Source: Pavlovales sp. CCMP2436
Taxonomy: Eukaryota > Haptophyta > Pavlovophyceae > Pavlovales
Reading direction: 5' to 3'
Length of the DNA stretch: 19,899 nucleotides
Assembly: GCA_026770615.1 (NCBI GenBank)
Contig: MU631316.1
Coordinates: 320,904 to 340,802, forward strand
The notes under the pieces were generated by a model. The model was given only the letters and a program-made list of their open reading frames with translations, made no database searches and was not told the DNA's origin. Shown here in pieces: positions 15,844 to 19,899 of this stretch. The translations under genes were made by a program, and so were the position numbers. Every line of letters begins with the position of its first letter. The stretch's first letter is position 1.

Positions 15844-16564
15844 TATATTTGATGTGGTTGGGTTTCAAGAGTCATAGTAAAAGCCCCACCACATCAGAAC
15901 CTCCTCAAGAACTATTTAAATATTACGAATTAAATGCAGATTTTCACACATAAAAAACATTTTTATTGAATAGGCAAAATTCAGGAGGTACCAATAGGCA
16001 CGAGTAAGTGTTCGCTCTTGGCGGCGTGGGGAGCGAGCGACACCCTCGCTTAGAGCCTCCTGCGTGACCGAGGTGCAGGTGATACCGCTCGTCGAGTCTC
16101 CGATGTCAAGCGGCCTCTCGGCGAGTGGCTCAGGCTCGACGGCGGCAGCGACGTAGGGTCAGCGTCTGCCATGCTGGAAAGTTCGTACTTTTTCTTCAGT
16201 GAATTCACCAAGTCATAATAGACTGACTGACCGGGAGGTCGCATCGTCAATCTGATTGATAATCCTGGGGCCCTATCCACATGTCGTGTCGTCCACGGCA
16301 ATGTGCGGTGACCCTGGATATCCCACACGTGATGCGTCGGCTACAGCGTGCCGAACGCAGCCTATTAAATAGGCCAAAAAGCTGGTTAAATAGGCCCATG
16401 GGTCTTCTATCCGTGAAATTGAATGACCACCGCGTCACGTCACGAGCGCGCAGCAATTCACTAGTAACGCTGACCCCAACGAATTAGTTCTGCAGTGCCC
16501 TTCAGATCCACCAAAGCAGCATACACATGGAAGTCCGTGTGCACAGACAGTGGCCACTCTTTGA
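15844..16564. other. Spacer with possible 3' coding remnant (minus)
   Basis: On the minus strand, PPGQSVYYDLVNSLKKKYEL (about 16225-16165) and, in another frame, AERPLDIGDSTSGITCTSVT (about 16115-16055) look protein-like, and AATAAA follows at about 15970 (minus). One frame change would join them. No family is recognised and there is no start. A short repeat TTAAATAGGCC occurs twice at about 16365 and 16384. Otherwise nothing is supported. Confidence 0.3.
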
Positions 16565-17155
16565 TCAGTCGCTTTCGTCGCCCGGGCCGTCCCGCAGGAA
16601 GGACGGGCGCCTCAGCGGCGCAACGCTCTCCGGCATGATGGCCGTCCCCTCGGGCAAGTACCCGCCCGCGTTGTAGTCGATGCGGTAGTCGATCATCAGG
16701 TTGGCCAGCTCGCGCTTCAGCGTGAGCGCGGTCGGGTACTCGCGCGCCTCGATCGCGACGCGGAGCTGCGTCGAGAGCTCGTCCGCCTTCTGCAGGGCTT
16801 GCTCCTCGCTCAGCCGAGGCTTGCTGAACGGCAGGCGCTGACCGATGTACGTGAACGGATCACCCTCCATGACTGACGACTCTTCCTGCGCCTCGTAGAA
16901 GGCCGACTTGATGAAGAGGATCCCCGAGAGGGAGAAGAGCGTGAAGAAGACGGCGAGGAAGATCGCGTCCGACGCCCCCGCGTCCAGCGCGACCGGCCGC
17001 GCCCGGGCGGCATTGGCGGCGGGCGCGCGCGCGAGCGGCATGGTTGCCACATGCAGCCCCGACAGCGGCACCGCCCGGAACGCGGAGCCAGGCGCGAAGG
17101 CCTCCGCCCCCCACGCGAAGGCGGCCAGAAGCCCGAGCGTGCGTCCAAGCATCAT
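16565..17155 (-). CDS. Plastid-targeted single-pass membrane protein, 196 aa
   Basis: An intact frame from the ATG at 17155 with strong GC3 bias. Residues 1-20 form a signal peptide (LGLLAAFAWGAEA) ending in AFAP at 19-22, the Phe-containing junction typical of precursors imported into red-derived complex plastids. Residues 23-60 are an Arg/Ala/Ser-rich transit peptide. Residues 64-83 (AIFLAVFFTLFSLSGILFIK) form one membrane span. The remainder has FTYIGQRLPFSKPRLSEEQ and a helical stretch at 118-152 (LSTQLRVAIEAREYPTALTL) that faintly resembles a UVR motif. It is therefore probably a thylakoid or envelope protein exposed on one side. No named subunit is recognised. It lies back to back with the coiled-coil gene; the ATGs are about 250 bases apart. 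Just upstream a four-codon uORF (ATG TTA ATC TGA) ends two bases before the chosen start. Confidence 0.8.
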   Translation of the reverse strand: MMLGRTLGLLAAFAWGAEAFAPGSAFRAVPLSGLHVATMPLARAPAANAARARPVALDAGASDAIFLAVFFTLFSLSGILFIKSAFYEAQEESSVMEGDPFTYIGQRLPFSKPRLSEEQALQKADELSTQLRVAIEAREYPTALTLKRELANLMIDYRIDYNAGGYLPEGTAIMPESVAPLRRPSFLRDGPGDESD

Positions 17156-17403
17156 GCTCAGATTAACATTTTAAAATTAGAGAAGCTGCAGGAGTATATC
17201 ACGGCCCGCAAGCGGGAGGCGGAGACGTGCAGGTCAAGGCACACGAGGAACGGGAGCGCGTTGCGCGCGCATGCGCTGCACACCTCACATTATCTCACAC
17301 CGCCAACGCCATAATATATTCGCTCGAATGTCCGATTTAAAAAAAACGCCCGTTGCTTCGATGGGGGCGGTGGCCTAAAACGTCCACAACTTTGGCAACC
17401 AGG
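17156..17403. promoter_or_regulatory. Divergent intergenic region with uORFs
   Basis: This interval must hold the promoters of both flanking genes. On the minus strand ATG TTA ATC TGA precedes the plastid-protein start. On the plus strand ATG GGG GCG GTG GCC TAA at about 17360-17377 precedes the coiled-coil start at 17404. No TATA box is placed with confidence. Confidence 0.4.
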
Positions 17404-19886
17404 ATGTCCGGCCTCCCCGCGGTGGCCGGGGCCTCCGAGCCGCCGTCCAAGCCCGATCCGGGCAACCCGGTACGCCGCGCTGCCGCACAACGTTGTACGC
17501 CCGCCCACCCGCCCGAGGCTCACAGCACCCCCTATGCGACCTGCGCAGATCACCGAGCAGAACTTGCTGTACAACATCAAGTCCTTCGCCGCCGATGCGG
17601 CCTACTCCGACGGTACGTCTCCCCTGCCACCGCACCCAGCCCTGCCCTCCACGCGCAGCGCACTGGCCTTTTAGCCCGTCATGCGCGTTCCGTGCGTTTC
17701 GCAGACCGTGCGCGCTCGCTCGCGCAGGTGATGCTAATCATGGAAACACAGGAGGAGGACAAGGCGCGCAAATCACTGGCCGAGGCCGCGCGCGACAAAG
17801 TCTCCGCTGCTGTCTTCAACTTTAAGCGCGCCAACGAGAAACCCCGGCTGGAGGCCAAGTCCGCGGTGGAGAAGGGGCGTCTCCCGACGACAGCAGACAA
17901 GAAGGCGCACGAGGCCGCCGCGGCCGCTGACGAATTCCAGACACTGGAGGAGCTACTCATGGAGCGGCGGCTTCTAATGCGACTCGGCTGCTTTGAGGAG
18001 GCGCATGTCTACGAGAAGCGGATCGAGGCGGCGCGCGAGCGGCGCGAGAAGAAACGCGTGGAGATGAACAAGCACGTGCTCGAAAAGAAGCTCGCAGGTA
18101 GACGGGTGGGGATGGGTGGATGGGTGGCTGGTGGGTGGGATGGGTGTGTAGTGCGTGTGTGTGTGTGTGACCTGCTCAGGTATATAGGCTCTTAAGACCT
18201 AGCCTGAACTACACGCCTTGACCGTCAGCCCCCACTGCCCCCCATAGCCCCAACCCGTTACCCTTGCCACAACCCTATATAATATATAACTATATCCCCC
18301 CCCCCTCCCCCGCCGCCGCAGGCCTGGAGATGAAGCAGCGCGTGCAGAGGCAGCAGTTCATGCGGAAGCAGGCGAGTTCTATTTAATAATAATAATAATA
18401 GTATTATTATTATTATTTAGATATAAATTATATTGATATATTGAGACTCCGGACTGAATAGTTCGTTGTCTCTAGGCGAGCTGCTGCCATATGACACGTT
18501 ATTCCAAAATTACATCTGATAATAAAAATAATAATTTTATTATTATTTTTATAATTAGATATAAATTATATCTGAAAATAATACGAATACGAATATGAAT
18601 ACAAAACTCTAAATTCTAAGTTATTATTTTATAAGAACGTTCATGTCTCCTGACTTGCAGTCAGAGTCACGAGCTAAGATTAAACTTTTTAAAGTATCTA
18701 TGTAAGAAAATAGACGGAGGAATCCACCGAGGCGACCGAAATGTCGTCACTGTGATTATATATATTAAACAAGATAAAATGACATTATTGTAGGAATATT
18801 AATGAGTATGATGAATATTTAAAATATGTAAAATAGGCGGAGGAATCCTCTACGGCGACCGAGGCGGCGGAGCACGAAATCAAGGAGCTCATCACACTGC
18901 AGGTATGTGTGGTTGTTTGCTTTTTTGGATTTTGGATTTTTGGATTTTTTGATTTGTGTATGTGAGTTTTTGTATAAAGAAATATCCAAACCCCAATTCT
19001 AATTGTGAGCGTGAACGCAAGGGGCTCATCACACTACAGTTCATTTGGAAACGAGTTGTTTGAGGCCTTATCAGTACTAGCATGATTATTCGTGTCTGAT
19101 TAGCGGACGCCTAATGTATGTCTATGTTTCGATATGTGTCTTTCACACGTGACTGCCCCCCCACCCCCCCCCCCCCCTTTGACTGTCCGCAGACCCAGGA
19201 GAATCGAATGCTTTGAGGCCTCTGCGCTGACTGTCCGCTGCTGACTGCCCCCCCCCCTCTCCCTGACTGTCCGCAGGCCCAGGAGTATCACGAGTTGTTT
19301 GAGGCAGTCACCAAGGCGGCTGCGTTCGAGGAGAATGCACAGGTGGGAGGGGAGGGAGGGTGGTAGGGGGGGGAGGGGGGATGGCAGGGAGTACCACGTA
19401 GTGGAAGTAGTAGGGTGGTATCGCAATACTACGCATCCTCCAACTCCCCCCTGCCTTTTGTTTGTTTATTTGTTTAGAGTTTTTGTTTGCTTAGAGTTTT
19501 ATTTTGTTCAGAGTATTTTTAGCGTCTTCCCGACTTGCACAGCCGGACATGATCTGTAACTTATGTCTTTTATGTCTATTTGTATTAATGAAGGGGGGTT
19601 TTGGCTGGCGGTGTGACAAATCATCAAGCTGATCTTATTCAGATTACTGATAGATTGCTGATTTATATAACGTAATACTGATCTTATATTTTGTATGATG
19701 TATACACACTGCAGATATCATGAAAGCCACCTCCCTCAACGTCTAGGGCATTTGCGGGTGTGTTGAAGGGTCATACTAACTAACTAACTAACGATACAGA
19801 TGGACGCGACGAGCGGGGGGAGGTCCGCGCTACGCACACTCGCCAAGCAGCGCTACCGCATGTCCAAGGACCTGCTCAGCATGAAG
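17404..19886 (+). CDS. Coiled-coil protein, seven exons seen, 3' end outside window
   Basis: Exons: 17404-17469, 17549-17612, 17705-18097, 18322-18371, 18837-18902, 19277-19342 and 19800-19886, in frame throughout (264 codons so far). Borders are GT...AG except the intron after exon 4, which starts CAG|GCGAGT (GC-AG). Exon 7's acceptor follows TACTAACTAACTAACTAAC, a near-perfect branch region. The first 22 residues are Pro/Ser-rich (SGLPAVAGASEPP); the rest is highly charged and helical, with EEDKARKSLAEAARDKVSAA, LMERRLLMRLGCFEEAHVYE, ARERREKKRVEMNKHVLEKK and MKQRVQRQQFMRKQ, i.e. a long coiled coil. No catalytic motif is visible. Structural roles (cytoskeletal, ciliary) are possible but unproven; I do not recognise the family. 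The ATG at 17404 is the first in frame; a short uORF precedes it. The protein continues past 19886 (donor GTAGGA). Confidence 0.8.
18372..18836 (+). other. Long AT-rich GC-AG intron with inverted AAT repeats
   Basis: This intron is far longer and more AT-rich than its neighbours. It opens with the GC donor GCGAGT and contains (AAT)n / (ATT)n strings at 18384-18416 that can fold back, and a second set at 18521-18550. TTTAGATATAAATTATAT occurs near 18416 and AATTAGATATAAATTATAT near 18553, forming an internal direct repeat. A degenerate exon-5 copy sits at 18714. Confidence 0.6.
18709..18755 (+). pseudogene. Ghost copy of exon 5 with its acceptor
   Basis: AAATAGACGGAGGAATCCAC and GAGGCGACCGA here match the true exon 5 start (AAATAGGCGGAGGAATCCTC, ACGGCGACCGA). 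Read in the exon frame it gives TEESTEATEMSSL then TGA, so it would truncate the protein if spliced in. Confidence 0.65.
19018..19067 (+). pseudogene. Ghost of exon 5 end joined to exon 6 core
   Basis: 19018-19039 matches the last 22 bases of exon 5 with two differences (CTCATCACACT shared). Only 11 bases later comes ACGAGTTGTTTGAGGC, an exact 16-base match to exon 6. In the gene these are separated by a 374-nt intron, so the two exon pieces are adjacent here as in spliced RNA. Confidence 0.55.
19140..19262. repeat. C-rich tracts flanking exon-6 ghosts
   Basis: C runs of 7 to 14 bases recur with GACTG(C/T)CC motifs at 19151, 19181, 19228 and 19264. They act as a polypyrimidine background for the true exon-6 acceptor and could have driven slippage or unequal exchange producing the ghosts. 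Confidence 0.5.
19181..19222 (+). pseudogene. Ghost copy of acceptor plus exon 6 start
   Basis: GACTGTCCGCAGACCCAGGA then GAATCGAATGCTTTGAGGCC repeats the true acceptor and exon 6 start (GACTGTCCGCAGGCCCAGGA, then TTTGAGGC). In the exon frame it reads TQENRML then TGA. A further truncated GACTGTCCGC lies at about 19230. Tandem duplication of the acceptor/exon segment is the likely source. Confidence 0.65.
19343..19383 (+). other. G-rich intron start, quadruplex candidate
   Basis: Directly after the exon 6 donor the sense strand has GGGAGGGGAGGGAGGG and then runs of nine and six G. This fits a G-quadruplex pattern in the pre-mRNA next to a 5' splice site. Any effect on splicing is inference. 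Confidence 0.5.
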
Positions 19887-19899
19887 GTAGGAGCGTGGG

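Overview
The window looks like nuclear DNA of a eukaryotic alga with a complex, red-derived plastid, probably a haptophyte or a close chromist. The reasons are short spliceosomal introns, one with a GC-AG border pair and one with a textbook TACTAAC branch region; very high GC at third codon positions in genes set in AT-rich, repeat-filled spacers; a plastid-targeted precursor with an AFAP signal/transit junction; and an SGNH-hydrolase family member and a chromodomain gene of a type I associate with haptophytes. No prokaryotic operon, viral gene, rRNA, tRNA or CRISPR array was seen. The lineage call is an inference from family flavour only.

Layout. 314-1498 (-): a TPR plus right-handed beta-helix gene broken by one in-frame TGA. 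1.5-4.1 kb: spacer with dispersed and tandem repeats, some with tRNA-like B-box cores, and a doubtful coding remnant at 2735-3373. 4150-4991 (-): an F-box-like gene, decayed by a frameshift and three TAG codons. 5.0-6.5 kb: repeat mosaic. 6567-about 8465 (-): a three-exon secreted or lumenal SGNH hydrolase-like gene. 8.5-10.1 kb: AT-rich degenerate tandem repeats. 10099-11219 (-): a nine-finger C2H2 zinc-finger pseudogene, head to head with 11379-12012 (+), an apparently intact two-exon chromodomain gene. 12463-13247: a 785-bp mobile element with palindromic ends and a perfect 5-bp target duplication. 14798-15843: a second element with 61-bp inverted terminal repeats enclosing one intact 194-codon ORF with a transposon-integrase-associated cysteine-rich tail. 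16565-17155 (-): an intact plastid membrane protein. 17404-19886 and beyond (+): a seven-exon coiled-coil gene running off the window, whose introns hold degenerate copies of its own exons.

The genes do not form a pathway. The window reads as a gene-poor, element-rich chromosomal segment where three genes are decaying and about five look functional. The best leads are the two elements (which share the terminal octamer TGTTGGGA and a 61-nt arm length), the captured cysteine-rich ORF, a three-copy dispersed repeat that keeps an open frame, and the exon ghosts in the last gene.
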